Below, piece after piece: positions 42,701 through 50,009 of a stretch of 64,000 nucleotides of DNA. A model generated the notes under the pieces. It worked only from the letters and a program-made list of their open reading frames with translations. It was not told the origin of the DNA and searched no databases. The stretch's first letter is position 1, and every line of letters starts with the position of its first letter. Source of the stretch: Mucilaginibacter defluvii (lineage in GTDB: Bacteria > Bacteroidota > Bacteroidia > Sphingobacteriales > Sphingobacteriaceae); the NCBI RefSeq assembly GCF_039543225.1, contig NZ_BAABJI010000002.1, positions 1,426,001 through 1,490,000 of the forward strand, read 5' to 3'. The translations under genes and the position numbers were made by a program.

Positions 42701-44171
42701 AAGCACCCAAAATGGCGAAGGCTACCGTTTCCGCCATGGGCCGGAACATCTTGCCTTCGATACCCACCAGCGCAAACAGCGGCAGGTAAACGATCAGGAT
42801 GATAATTTCACCGAAAGCAGCACTGTGACGGATCTGCGAGGCGGCCTCGTAAACTTCGCCATCCATTTCTTTTTGATTCAATGCCTCAACGCCCCGGAAG
42901 CGGTTAGATTCAGTAATCCGGTGAACGATCGCTTCCACGATGATGACGGCCCCGTCGACGATCAGCCCGAAGTCAATTGCACCCAGGCTCATCAGGTTGC
43001 CGGAAACGCCAAAAAGGTACATCATGGTAACAGCGAACAACATTGCCAATGGTATCACCGACGCCACAACCAACCCTGCACGTAGATTCCCTAAGAGCAA
43101 CACAAGGATAAACACAACGATCAGTCCTCCTTCAATCAGGTTGCGTTCGACGGTGCCGATAGCCCTGCCGACCAGCTCGGTACGGTCAATAAAAGGTTCA
43201 ATGACCACGCCTTCAGGCAAGGACTTTTGCACCTGTGCCATACGCTCTTTGACACGCTTAATGACCTCGTTGAAGTTTTCGCCTTTCAGCATGAGGGCAA
43301 CGCCTGCTACGACTTCACCCTGCCCGTTACGCGTTACGGCTCCATAACGGTTCGCGCTGCCGAACTGCACTTTGGCGATATCGCCGATCACCACCGGGGC
43401 GTCCTCGCGGTTCTTGACCACGATATGTTCAATATCGTCCAGGGATTTGACCTGTCCCAATCCTCTGATAAAATAAGCACTGCTGCGCTGCTCGATGTAG
43501 GAGCCGCCAGTATTCTGGTTGTTTTTTTCCAGTGCCGTGTAGATATCGCTAATGGTAATATCCAGGCTGTTCAGCCGTTCATTATCAATGGCAATTTCGT
43601 ACTGCTTGACATAGCCGCCCCAGCCGCTGATCTCGGCGATCCCCGGTGTTCCTGCCAGTTGCCTTCGGACGATCCAGTCCTGCATCATGCGTAAATCAGT
43701 TGCGGAGTACTTGCCTTCATAGCCTGGTTTAGTATGAATGACGTACTGATAGATCTCGCCGAGGCCGGTAGTGATCGGTGCTAACGTGGGTTCACCTGTA
43801 TCTTTAGGAATTTGGCTCTCAGCTTCTTTTAACCCCTCGCTGATCTGCTGACGTGCCCAATAGATGTCGGCATTATCTTCAAATACGACGGTGATCACCG
43901 ACAAGCCGGAACGAGAAATAGACCGCTTTTCAATGACTTTTGGTACATTGGCGATAGCCAGTTCGATGGGCGCCGTGATATATTGCTCCACTTCCTGAGC
44001 ACCCAGGGTGGGTGCCTGTGTGATGATCTGTACCTGATTATTAGTGATGTCAGGCTGCGCATCAATAGGTAACCGGCTTAGTGAAAAAACGCCTGCGGCT
44101 ACCAGTAATATTATAAAAGCTCCTATGACCAGCTTATTGCCGATCGAGAACGCAATGATTTTATCAAACAT
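39777..44171 (-). CDS. czcA: CzcA-type RND pump fused to TolC-type channel domain
   Basis: A 1464-residue fusion. Residues 1 to about 1030 are a full heavy-metal RND pump. Its TM4 signature DFGLIVDGAVIIVEA carries the two Asp and Glu typical of divalent-cation exporters (Zn, Co, Cd, Ni). Residues about 1045-1065 form a hydrophobic segment ending FATQTIQAQ, like a relic signal peptide. Residues about 1070-1464 are a TolC-type outer-membrane factor with coiled coils. The fusion is widespread in Bacteroidota; whether the chain is processed is unknown. First large gene of the czc operon. Confidence 0.92.
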   Translation of the reverse strand: MFDKIIAFSIGNKLVIGAFIILLVAAGVFSLSRLPIDAQPDITNNQVQIITQAPTLGAQEVEQYITAPIELAIANVPKVIEKRSISRSGLSVITVVFEDNADIYWARQQISEGLKEAESQIPKDTGEPTLAPITTGLGEIYQYVIHTKPGYEGKYSATDLRMMQDWIVRRQLAGTPGIAEISGWGGYVKQYEIAIDNERLNSLDITISDIYTALEKNNQNTGGSYIEQRSSAYFIRGLGQVKSLDDIEHIVVKNREDAPVVIGDIAKVQFGSANRYGAVTRNGQGEVVAGVALMLKGENFNEVIKRVKERMAQVQKSLPEGVVIEPFIDRTELVGRAIGTVERNLIEGGLIVVFILVLLLGNLRAGLVVASVIPLAMLFAVTMMYLFGVSGNLMSLGAIDFGLIVDGAVIIVEAIVHRITESNRFRGVEALNQKEMDGEVYEAASQIRHSAAFGEIIILIVYLPLFALVGIEGKMFRPMAETVAFAILGAFILSLTYVPMASALFLSKKTRHKRNISDRIIDALHRVYTPALNAVLKARKLTVFLSAVLLAVAFWAFAKMGGEFIPTLEEGDLTVEIAMMQGTSLSQVVETFSKAEKLLKSKYPEIKQAVTRIGSAEVPTDPMPFERGDMMLSMKPKDEWTSAGDRTEMMEKIEQTLKNIPGINVEVTQPMQMRFNELMTGIRQDVAIKIFGDDLDVLSAQADKTAKLITSVKGVSEPIVEKVSGLPQVAVTYDRHKIAQYGLNIEDVNTALSTAFAGRVAGVVFEGEKRFEIVLRLSRELRADITNIENLYIPLPSGSKVPLSQVASIQIEDAPSQISREDGKRRIYVGFNVRGRDVESTVKEIQQLLSQKLKMPAGYYTTYGGQFQNLQEAKGRLGIAVPVALLLILILLFFTFRSIRETLLIFSAVPLSAVGGVAALYLRGMPFSISAGVGFIALFGVAVLNGIVLIGYFNQLQAEGISDIVERVKKGTQVRLRPVIMTASVASLGFLPMAISTTAGAEVQRPLATVVIGGLISATLLTLLVLPVLYILFTKNHPPKPDKAMPLSPKIVTIFVLLAGSLFATQTIQAQDTKPLTLMESIQTAIRNNPNLRRSTLEISQNRALQGTAFDPAKTDITLTQDPTSGGNIDNSLGITQSFAFPTVYSAQGRVLKAQTALSEKAKALTERELVKQVTLAYYQLRYAQNKLRQLGSQDSLYKRFSERAALRYKTGETSYLEQLSAVNAYREIGVSKKQAEADVLIARQELRQLLNINELPQVTESTLEKLRFAPQDSLSTDGHPQLAYYQQRSTLADAQLQAEKSKYLPDLTLGYRQQLLVGAFNPAGINRNYFPGTRIGGFEIGVAVPLFFGAQKSRVKAAQVGQQIAQAEQQNATLVLTKQYSQGLQQLAKFDEALRYYEEAGLKQAAEQIRIAQFAYSKGEIGYVEFIQNMTQAMNTRLSYLSALRDYNQAVIELNYLTSSEKL

Positions 44172-44252
44172 GGATTATTAGATTAATACGAACGAGCCTT
44201 TACAGCATAGCATGGTTGCTAACCGTAACGGAGTAAATAAATAAGATTCGTA

Positions 44253-44573
44253 TTAAGCTATTTGAGGCGGCTGCCAGACAGATACGCTCTGCGTAAGTAA
44301 GGCAGGGACATCAGGCTCACCAAAAGTTTGTTGAACCTCCTGCATAAAAATGCCTATAACAGGGTGGTAAGGTGTGATGGTCCTGACGGTCGAACAGCAG
44401 GCACACGTACAAAAGGGAGTACAGGTTTCCTTACCAGCCTTTTCATCTGCGGAATGACTTTTGGTTACAACTGTATGTGTTTTGACGAGATCCCCAAAGT
44501 CATCACTATCCCTGCAAGGCAAAACTGCCAGCAAGGTCAGGTAAAAACTAAAAAGGATCGCCACATACTTCAT
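44253..44573 (-). CDS. DUF6660-like small exported Cys-rich protein
   Basis: A 106-residue protein with an N-terminal hydrophobic signal and a short Cys cluster CTPFCTCACC (about residues 51-60), the hallmark of DUF6660 proteins that precede czcA in many Bacteroidota. Likely periplasmic metal binding or sensing, not proven. A consensus promoter ends 6 nt before its ATG, making it the first gene of the czc operon. Confidence 0.7.
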   Translation of the reverse strand: MKYVAILFSFYLTLLAVLPCRDSDDFGDLVKTHTVVTKSHSADEKAGKETCTPFCTCACCSTVRTITPYHPVIGIFMQEVQQTFGEPDVPALLTQSVSVWQPPQIA

Positions 44574-44579
44574 GGGCTA

Positions 44580-44611
44580 CAAACTTAAGTCATAAAGTCG
44601 AGCTTTCCCAA
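44580..44611 (-). promoter_or_regulatory. Consensus promoter of the czc operon
   Basis: Minus strand: TTG (44611-44609), 21-bp spacer, TAAGTTTG (44587-44580). Exact consensus, with the ATG of the first gene 6 nt after the box. Confidence 0.75.
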
Positions 44612-44680
44612 TCGATCAATTCATGTAAATGTTAATTTTTGTTAAACGTGTGGCAATATCATACGACGATAAATATAATT

Positions 44681-45433
44681 TTAACGGTTCTTTCGTGCTG
44701 CATTCGCCAGTGCCGCCGCAATCGAGAATCGTATCTGATACCATGTCCTTTTGGAAACTTTCATGATCCGCATCGGCTGATCCATCTTAATGGTAAAAAA
44801 CATCACCTCGTCATCGATCCTTTTAGGATCAAGGTAAAAGGTATAAGCAAATTCATTGATATAGAATTTCACGATACCTTGTTTAGAGGCATCAACACCC
44901 ACATAATCAGTTTGCACCTTCGCCGTGTCACATGTTAACAGAATGCAGGGAAATACCGTTTCGTCGACCACATCATCTTCGTATATGGCTCTTCTTACAA
45001 ATTCCGCGGCATCGGGCGGTAACTTAAAGTTGACAAACAATCCATCGTCCGCAATACTAGCACGCCAAAGCAGCGATAATAGGAAAAGCTTAAATTTATG
45101 GTAATTGACATTCAGGCATTCAACAGCACCTATATCAGCTTTGAGGTGCAAGTGTTTAAAATCTTTGCTTTCTTTTAGATAAGGCTGACGATAAAGGGCA
45201 TTACTGGCATATCGCTCCAGGCTTCCTAAAACTTCATTATCACAGGTGGCGCAAAGAATGTAACGTTCATGAGCACCTGACTGTACAGTTTTGCGCTGGT
45301 ACGGGTAATCGGAGTTTACCACATGGATCTGGCCTTTTTCGTTAGGAATGCCCCGATACATAAAGTTCGGAAAGATGTGGGAGCGTTTGATCAGTTCTTT
45401 CTCCTTAAGGCAAAGTTTGCAGATACCTATCAT
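44681..45433 (-). CDS. HNH-like zinc-motif hypothetical protein
   Basis: A 250-residue protein. The N-terminus has CKLCLKEKELIKRSHIFPNF and, later, ILCATCDNEVLG. The C-x2-C ... SHI-P ... C-x2-C order resembles an HNH/treble-clef zinc fold in which SH provides the catalytic-type His. The remaining ~170 residues are unrecognised. It stands alone between the czc operon promoter and the IS element. A nuclease or defence role is possible but not shown. Confidence 0.5.
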   Translation of the reverse strand: MIGICKLCLKEKELIKRSHIFPNFMYRGIPNEKGQIHVVNSDYPYQRKTVQSGAHERYILCATCDNEVLGSLERYASNALYRQPYLKESKDFKHLHLKADIGAVECLNVNYHKFKLFLLSLLWRASIADDGLFVNFKLPPDAAEFVRRAIYEDDVVDETVFPCILLTCDTAKVQTDYVGVDASKQGIVKFYINEFAYTFYLDPKRIDDEVMFFTIKMDQPMRIMKVSKRTWYQIRFSIAAALANAARKNR

Positions 45434-45452
45434 TGCCGAAAGATATAAAATA

Positions 45453-45483
45453 AAAGCCCCTTCGCACTCGCTGCAGGGGCTTT
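45453..45483. other. Hairpin with GCACTCGCTGC loop
   Basis: AAAGCCCC/GGGGCTTT stem (8 bp) enclosing a 15-nt loop that contains GCACTCGCTGC (45464-45474). It lies between divergent genes, so it is not an obvious terminator for either; the same loop recurs at 48217-48227 with a different stem. Confidence 0.6.
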
Positions 45484-45484
45484 C

Positions 45485-45520
45485 AACCTAAGTGATATGA
45501 TTTGAAAAAACATCCAGGCT
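45485..45520. repeat. Left flanking imperfect direct repeat of IS110-type element
   Basis: AACCTAAG, 21 nt, CCAGGCT. The same two blocks, 22 nt apart, occur after the transposase at 46838-46874. Confidence 0.5.
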
Positions 45521-45554
45521 CATAAAAAGGTAGCTTCTAAAAAAGAGGATACTT

Positions 45555-46787
45555 ATGAGAAAGGAAACAAACACAGATGTTCATATCATGCCGCAACTGG
45601 AAAAGGCTTGCGGACTGGACATGCACAAAGACAAGATCGTCGGGTTTATTTCATCTAAAGATGGCGGCGGTCAGGAGCTAAAAGAGTTTGGCACTTTTAC
45701 GTGTGAGCTTAAAGATATTAGAGATTGGCTGATTCGGAACGAAGTGGAGCACTGCCTCATGGAAAGCACGGGTATTTACTGGATGAGTTTATATTCCATC
45801 CTTACCGAAGCAGGTATCAATGTTACTGTTGCAAACCCGGTTCACATTAAACAAATTCCCAAACGCAAGACAGATCGAAAAGATGCCCGATGGCTCTGCA
45901 CACTGTTATTACATGGTTTGGTTCGTGCGAGTTTTATGCCGGATTGCGATCAGCGTATTTTACGTGATTACTGCCGCAGCCGGTTGTTTTATACGTGGCA
46001 GCAGACTAAGACACAAAACCGGCTTTTGAAGATATTGGAAAGCAATAACATTAAACTCCGGTCAGTTATCAGCACAATCCATACCAAAACAGCAATGGAC
46101 ATCATTCGCCTTCTTGCCAAAGGTATTACAGACAAGGAAGTATTACTGAACTGTTCGAGGGGTCAGATCAAACAAAAGAGGGATCGCCTGACTATGGCGC
46201 TGGAAGGCACCTTGCAGGAACATCATTTGATTCAACTACAGATGCTGCTTCAAGACTATGATCACGTACAGAAGCAAATAGTCAGGTTAGACGCTTTGAT
46301 AGATAATATTATCAGCCGGCACTACGCACAAGCGGTAGAATGTTTAGATAGCATAAGCGGCATAGCCGTGAAGTCAGCTCAGATCATATTAAGTGAGGCA
46401 GGCAAGGACATGACTCGTTTCCCTTCTGCTGATCATTTTACCGCCTGGTGCGGAATCGCACCAGGTAACAATGAAAGTGCTGGTAAGCGAAAAGCTACCG
46501 GCGTCAAAAAAGGTAACACGTACCTACGCACAGCAATGGTTAGTGCAGCATGGGCGGCTGTCCGCATGAAGGATTCTTATTGGCATGCGTTATTCGATAA
46601 ACTCCGTAAACGAATGAAAGCGCAGAAAGCTATCATGGCTGTTGCAAGACGGTTACTTAAAGTGGTTTACAAAACGCTGGAAACATTAACGTTGTACAAA
46701 GAAAAAGGGATTGCTCACTTTGTTGACTTGCAGGCAAAAGCAACGTTGTATTATAACGCGCAGCTATCATGGCCCCAACGCAATTGA
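45555..46787 (+). CDS. IS110-family DEDD transposase
   Basis: A 410-residue transposase. The N-terminal RuvC-like DEDD domain has GLDMHKDKI, MESTGIYW and KTDRKDARWL. The C-terminal domain has the IS110 serine-containing region (GIAPGNNESAGKRKATG...KGNTYLRTAMV). IS110 enzymes work with a structured bridge RNA made from a noncoding end of the element. Complete, apparently active, and placed between the czc and mer modules. Confidence 0.92.
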   Translation: MRKETNTDVHIMPQLEKACGLDMHKDKIVGFISSKDGGGQELKEFGTFTCELKDIRDWLIRNEVEHCLMESTGIYWMSLYSILTEAGINVTVANPVHIKQIPKRKTDRKDARWLCTLLLHGLVRASFMPDCDQRILRDYCRSRLFYTWQQTKTQNRLLKILESNNIKLRSVISTIHTKTAMDIIRLLAKGITDKEVLLNCSRGQIKQKRDRLTMALEGTLQEHHLIQLQMLLQDYDHVQKQIVRLDALIDNIISRHYAQAVECLDSISGIAVKSAQIILSEAGKDMTRFPSADHFTAWCGIAPGNNESAGKRKATGVKKGNTYLRTAMVSAAWAAVRMKDSYWHALFDKLRKRMKAQKAIMAVARRLLKVVYKTLETLTLYKEKGIAHFVDLQAKATLYYNAQLSWPQRN

Positions 46788-46837
46788 GCATTCAACACAC
46801 TAAAAGGACGGAAAAGGTAATAGAACAAATAGTCTGA

Positions 46838-46874
46838 AACCTAAGCTGCCAAATCTGTAGATAGCACCCAGGCT
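46838..46874. repeat. Right flanking imperfect direct repeat of IS110-type element
   Basis: AACCTAAG, 22 nt, CCAGGCT, matching 45485-45520 in both blocks and spacing. It may mark the right end/core of the element. Confidence 0.5.
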
Positions 46875-46915
46875 TGTTCACAAAGAACGCAGAGGAAACT
46901 TATTTTTTACGGATT

Positions 46916-47131
46916 TTAACCGCAACAAGATGAACCTTGTTGCATGGGCGGACATTTAACGGTCCCATAGCTACAGAATACACAGCAGTCTCCGGCAACC
47001 GGCTTTAGGTATGCATGGCAGTTTTCACATTCATAGAAGTACTGGCAAGCATCGGTGGGCATTGTTTCTTCTTTTTTGTGCCCGCATTGAGGACACGTCA
47101 GTACCGATTGTAATTGAATTTCTTTAACCAT
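46916..47131 (-). CDS. GDCCVxC-type small metal-binding protein
   Basis: A 71-residue protein with CPQCGH, CENCHAYL and the defining GDCCVFCSYG (about residues 47-56), then C-terminal SSCCG. Members of this family (some are selenoproteins) occur beside mercury genes in several phyla. All positions here are Cys codons. ATG at 47131 is chosen; it starts one base after the merTP stop. Probably a cytosolic Hg(II) ligand or chaperone. Confidence 0.8.
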   Translation of the reverse strand: MVKEIQLQSVLTCPQCGHKKEETMPTDACQYFYECENCHAYLKPVAGDCCVFCSYGTVKCPPMQQGSSCCG

Positions 47132-47132
47132 G

Positions 47133-47741
47133 TTATTTTGTTTGTGTGATGGTTGCGCGGTAACCGATCTGGTCAATTTTCTTTTTCAGGCTATCTGCCG
47201 AGGTTTTCTTTGGATCGTATCCAACCGTTGTCGTGGCCTTCTCAAATGATGTGGTTGCCTTCATAACGCCGGGTATCTTGGATAACTCGCCATCAATATG
47301 CCTTGTGCAATCAGCGCAGCCCATTCCTTTAACTGTAAACTTGGCCCATTGGATGTTACTTTGCTGGCTCAACGGTACCGCCGATTGCTTTGGCGAACCG
47401 TACAGGAACGACGAATAATATGGAAAGGCAATCAGGACAGCGGAAAGTATAGTAACAATAAGCAAGAACTTTTTGGATTGCCAGAACGATGCAGGTTTTG
47501 CCTCACAATCACATTCAACTGTTTTGGCCTTCTTACTTAATTGCTGATACCAGGCAAATGCGAATACTACGACGGTTAAACCGATAAGGTACGGTCGCGC
47601 CGGTTCTATCCAGGCAAAAGACGAGGCTATACTGCTGATGCCTCCTAAAAAGGCTATAACAGGAGTGATACAACATAACGATGCTGCAAACGCTGCAATC
47701 ACTCCGGGTACCCAACTCTTATTTACATTGGCGCTTATCAT
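47133..47741 (-). CDS. merTP: Mercuric transport fusion protein MerTP
   Basis: A 202-residue fusion of MerT and MerP. The MerT-like part has membrane helices and a vicinal Cys pair CCITP (C23, C24) in TM1, followed by VECDCEA in the cytosolic loop. A third helix precedes the C-terminal MerP-like HMA domain with GMGCADC. Such proteins import Hg(II) for reduction in the cytoplasm. The start overlaps the ArsR gene stop (ATGA). No merA is present in the window, so import alone would be harmful unless a reductase is elsewhere. Confidence 0.88.
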   Translation of the reverse strand: MISANVNKSWVPGVIAAFAASLCCITPVIAFLGGISSIASSFAWIEPARPYLIGLTVVVFAFAWYQQLSKKAKTVECDCEAKPASFWQSKKFLLIVTILSAVLIAFPYYSSFLYGSPKQSAVPLSQQSNIQWAKFTVKGMGCADCTRHIDGELSKIPGVMKATTSFEKATTTVGYDPKKTSADSLKKKIDQIGYRATITQTK

Positions 47742-48097
47742 ACTGATTCTTTTAAAGGTGCTCGTAATAAATTAAATAGCGGAAGCAATCCTGCTGCGTT
47801 GGTAAGCGAATAGAAAATCGTCTGACCGCTTTTTCGGAACTTGATGATGCCTCCGTCTTTCAGCTTGCGTAAATGCTGTGAGACCGCAGGAATGGTCATC
47901 CCTAATATATCACTGAGGTCACATGGACAAAGCTCATTTTCCAAATGGAGCAGGAATAATATTTTTAGCCGTGCCTCATTAGCGGTTAATGATAACACCT
48001 GAGTCAGCTCCGTGAAAACTGATTGTTTCGTTTGGAGTACCTCCTTACAATTGTTGATCTGTGCTTCATCAGCAAAAATCCTGCTACATGTATTCAT
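47738..48097 (-). CDS. ArsR/SmtB-family metal-responsive repressor
   Basis: A 119-residue winged-helix repressor. The metal loop is ELCPCDLSDILG (the CxC of alpha-3 type sensors); extra Cys lie near the N-terminus (NTC, NNC). The recognition helix is TIPAVSQHLRKLKDGG. In Bacteroidota, ArsR-type regulators take the place of MerR in front of merTP. It is translationally coupled to merTP and so forms an operon with it and the GDCCVxC gene; the likely inducer is Hg(II), inferred from context. Confidence 0.88.
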   Translation of the reverse strand: MNTCSRIFADEAQINNCKEVLQTKQSVFTELTQVLSLTANEARLKILFLLHLENELCPCDLSDILGMTIPAVSQHLRKLKDGGIIKFRKSGQTIFYSLTNAAGLLPLFNLLRAPLKESV

Positions 48098-48204
48098 AAC
48101 TTGAAATCAAGATACGAATATAAGTATTTAAGCAATTACTTAAATAAAAATTATTTTGATTTACATGCAGATTATTTTTCAGGAAGGGTTAGAGCTTTAA
48201 GAAA

Positions 48205-48238
48205 AAAGGTCTCCATGCACTCGCTGCTGAAGACCTTT
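48205..48238. other. Second hairpin with GCACTCGCTGC loop
   Basis: AAAGGTCT/AGACCTTT 8-bp stem, 18-nt loop containing GCACTCGCTGC (48217-48227), followed by ACCTAA as at 45453-45483. It begins the repeat-rich gap. Confidence 0.6.
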
Positions 48239-48243
48239 ACCTA

Positions 48244-48492
48244 AACCTTATCACAATAAGCTGCGAATGCAGCTTTGTTGATCTCAAATATATATTTTTT
48301 TGCCCATGCTTTTCCTCATGAAATTTTAAAGCGGCAAGAGTTTTTTAGAGGAACCTTATCACAATAAGCTGCGAATGCAGCTTTGTTGATCTCAAATATA
48401 TATTTTTTTGCCCATGCTTTTCCTCATGAAATTTTAAAGCGGCAAGAGTTTTTTAGAGGAAACCTTATCACAATTAGCCGTAAGTTCGGCTA
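48244..48492. repeat. 108-bp perfect tandem repeat plus partial third unit
   Basis: Unit 1 at 48244-48351 and unit 2 at 48352-48459 look identical. Each starts AACCTTATCACAAT and holds a hairpin AAGCTGC-gaat-GCAGCTT (48258-48275 in unit 1). A third, partial unit starts at 48461 with the same 14 bases but then has a different hairpin, TAGCCG-taagtt-CGGCTA (48475-48492). The rest of the 48098-48542 gap shows no gene. Confidence 0.85.
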
Positions 48493-48542
48493 AGAATGCG
48501 GCAAACTAATAAAAAATCCGATCTTAGCCTAAAACCTTCACT

Positions 48543-48803
48543 ATGGCTGCAACCACATATTCAGTCTTTTATCATTCACCAGGCGGCTTTTTTGTATGCC
48601 GTACCGATTTTGATAATCTTGAAGAAGCAGAAAATTTCCTGCAAACTAAGATCTTTATTTTTGACGGAGCTGAATTTCATTTCATGTTAAAAGATCGAAG
48701 ATTTTTGGTCAAAGGCGAGCCCAGGGAGCGTACTGAAAAGTTTTACGCGGAGTCGATGAGATATGCGGTGGAGATACCCGCGTCGGAGATTAACAAGTCA
48801 TAG
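48543..48803 (+). CDS. Hypothetical small protein of the conjugative element
   Basis: An 86-residue soluble protein, aromatic-rich at the N-terminus (SVFYHSPGGFFVCRTDFDN) with no recognisable motif. It is convergent with the DUF932 gene and separated from it by three hairpins. Family unknown to me. Confidence 0.55.
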   Translation: MAATTYSVFYHSPGGFFVCRTDFDNLEEAENFLQTKIFIFDGAEFHFMLKDRRFLVKGEPRERTEKFYAESMRYAVEIPASEINKS

Positions 48804-48814
48804 GCGATGTACCA

Positions 48815-48888
48815 CCCCCTGTTTTCACCAAAATCATCAATGACCCGAAAACAGGGGGCGTCCTCAAACGGGCGGGCGAAAGCCCGCC
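48815..48888. other. Two stacked perfect hairpins between convergent genes
   Basis: CCCCCTGTTTTC/GAAAACAGGGGG (12-bp arms, 48815-48826 and 48847-48858) is followed by GGCGGGC-gaaa-GCCCGCC (48871-48888) with a GNRA tetraloop. Probably terminates the plus-strand gene; strong enough to be a processing or attenuation site. Confidence 0.7.
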
Positions 48889-48908
48889 GTCCGGCAATTT
48901 TTGAAAAC

Positions 48909-48928
48909 AAGGGGGATTGCTCCCCCTT
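48909..48928 (-). terminator. Terminator after DUF932 gene
   Basis: AAGGGGG-attgct-CCCCCTT directly downstream of the minus-strand DUF932 stop, with a T-rich stretch after it on the minus strand. Confidence 0.7.
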
Positions 48929-48937
48929 ATTCGTTAC

Positions 48938-50005
48938 TTAGTTGTAAATTAAAGCTTCACCGCCATGAGCAGCAAAGTCACGGCAAAGGTTGAAAGCGGT
49001 TTGCGCCCTTTGTTTAGCCGTGCCGTCCATGATCGATTTAAATTTTGCTTCCTCGCTTTTGAAACTGCGTACGTTTTGGAAATAACCCGTTACCGCATTA
49101 TACGCGCCGAACACTGTTCCTGCGGTCGTGTCAATTTGTTGGGTTGGGCTGCCTAAAGCGTATTCATAAACGCTGTCAACAATGTTTGTATAGTGGGTTG
49201 ATAGCTGATCAAACTTGCCATCCGCTAAATGTCCTAAAACCTCTTTATTAGGCGCCATAGCGATTTGTATCAGCTTTTTTATTTCACTGTCAGTAATGCG
49301 GACTTTTGCCCACTGATTAAACAAGCCTTCCATTTCATGGCTCAACTCACGGCTGATGCCCATGAGCGTATGAGCTTGCTTCAATCGTTCGGCAGCAGAT
49401 GCGGTATGCCGTATCTTAATTGCTCCTGAATGGTTACGCATGGCTGCGTTAAGCGTGTTGTTGCAAACGATCCTAATTGGAGTAAATGCTGCGGTTATAC
49501 TACCTAAACCATCGTGTGAAGTGGTTAAAAAAAGGTATTGCTCTATCCAATCCTTCACGCCAACACGGATATAATCGGGCAGCTTGGCAGTAATAAACAC
49601 CCTTTCGCCGTTTCCTAATGCGCCTGCGGTCTCGTATAAAATACCATCGCCCCCTCCGACGATTGCGTCAAAGAATGAAAAAGCATCACGGTTTTGTACT
49701 ACTTCATAATCATTGCCAACCACCCCTAAAACCTGCTCGGTGTCTGCCCTGACGGTGGCAAAAAAATTAGGTATTGAAATTTCAGGTATTACAATATCGT
49801 CGCTGCCTTCGCCTAAGTGGTTAGCGGTGTCATACGTGAACAAAGGGCGTTTTTCTACGATATAGTCCAAACCTGCATGCTGTATTGCTTCGCTGCTGGT
49901 CGGGTAACGGTCAATAATCTGCCCTAAACCGTGCCAGGCTTTTTCCTTTACACTCATAAAGCTGTGTTTGCCTGTTCTTTGATTGAAATTTATCTGATGT
50001 GCCAT
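48938..50005 (-). CDS. DUF932 (phage/plasmid-like) protein
   Basis: A 355-residue protein following the DUF932 pattern: KAWHGLGQIIDRYPTSSEAIQHAGLDY at the N-terminus, then VGNDYEVVQNRDAFSFFDAI and TPIRIVCNNTLNAAM. Widely found on plasmids, phages and conjugative elements; biochemical role unknown. Normal length, ATG start. It is followed on the upstream side by two very short genes in the same direction. Confidence 0.85.
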   Translation of the reverse strand: MAHQINFNQRTGKHSFMSVKEKAWHGLGQIIDRYPTSSEAIQHAGLDYIVEKRPLFTYDTANHLGEGSDDIVIPEISIPNFFATVRADTEQVLGVVGNDYEVVQNRDAFSFFDAIVGGGDGILYETAGALGNGERVFITAKLPDYIRVGVKDWIEQYLFLTTSHDGLGSITAAFTPIRIVCNNTLNAAMRNHSGAIKIRHTASAAERLKQAHTLMGISRELSHEMEGLFNQWAKVRITDSEIKKLIQIAMAPNKEVLGHLADGKFDQLSTHYTNIVDSVYEYALGSPTQQIDTTAGTVFGAYNAVTGYFQNVRSFKSEEAKFKSIMDGTAKQRAQTAFNLCRDFAAHGGEALIYN

Positions 50006-50009
50006 TGCT

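Larger units (their letters stand above)
45485..46874 (+). mobile_element. IS110-family insertion sequence (ends approximate)
   Basis: One DEDD transposase gene flanked by short noncoding segments and by the imperfect direct repeats described. No terminal inverted repeats or target duplications are seen, as expected for this family. Overall size about 1.4 kb is normal. Exact ends and the position of a bridge RNA cannot be fixed from one copy. Confidence 0.65.

Noticed and set aside
42636..43694. Several plus-strand open frames opposite czcA
   Set aside because: Antisense shadows of a conserved RND gene; no start signals or domains.
46916..47131. Selenocysteine in the GDCCVxC protein
   Set aside because: All relevant positions are TGC/TGT Cys codons; no in-frame TGA is present.
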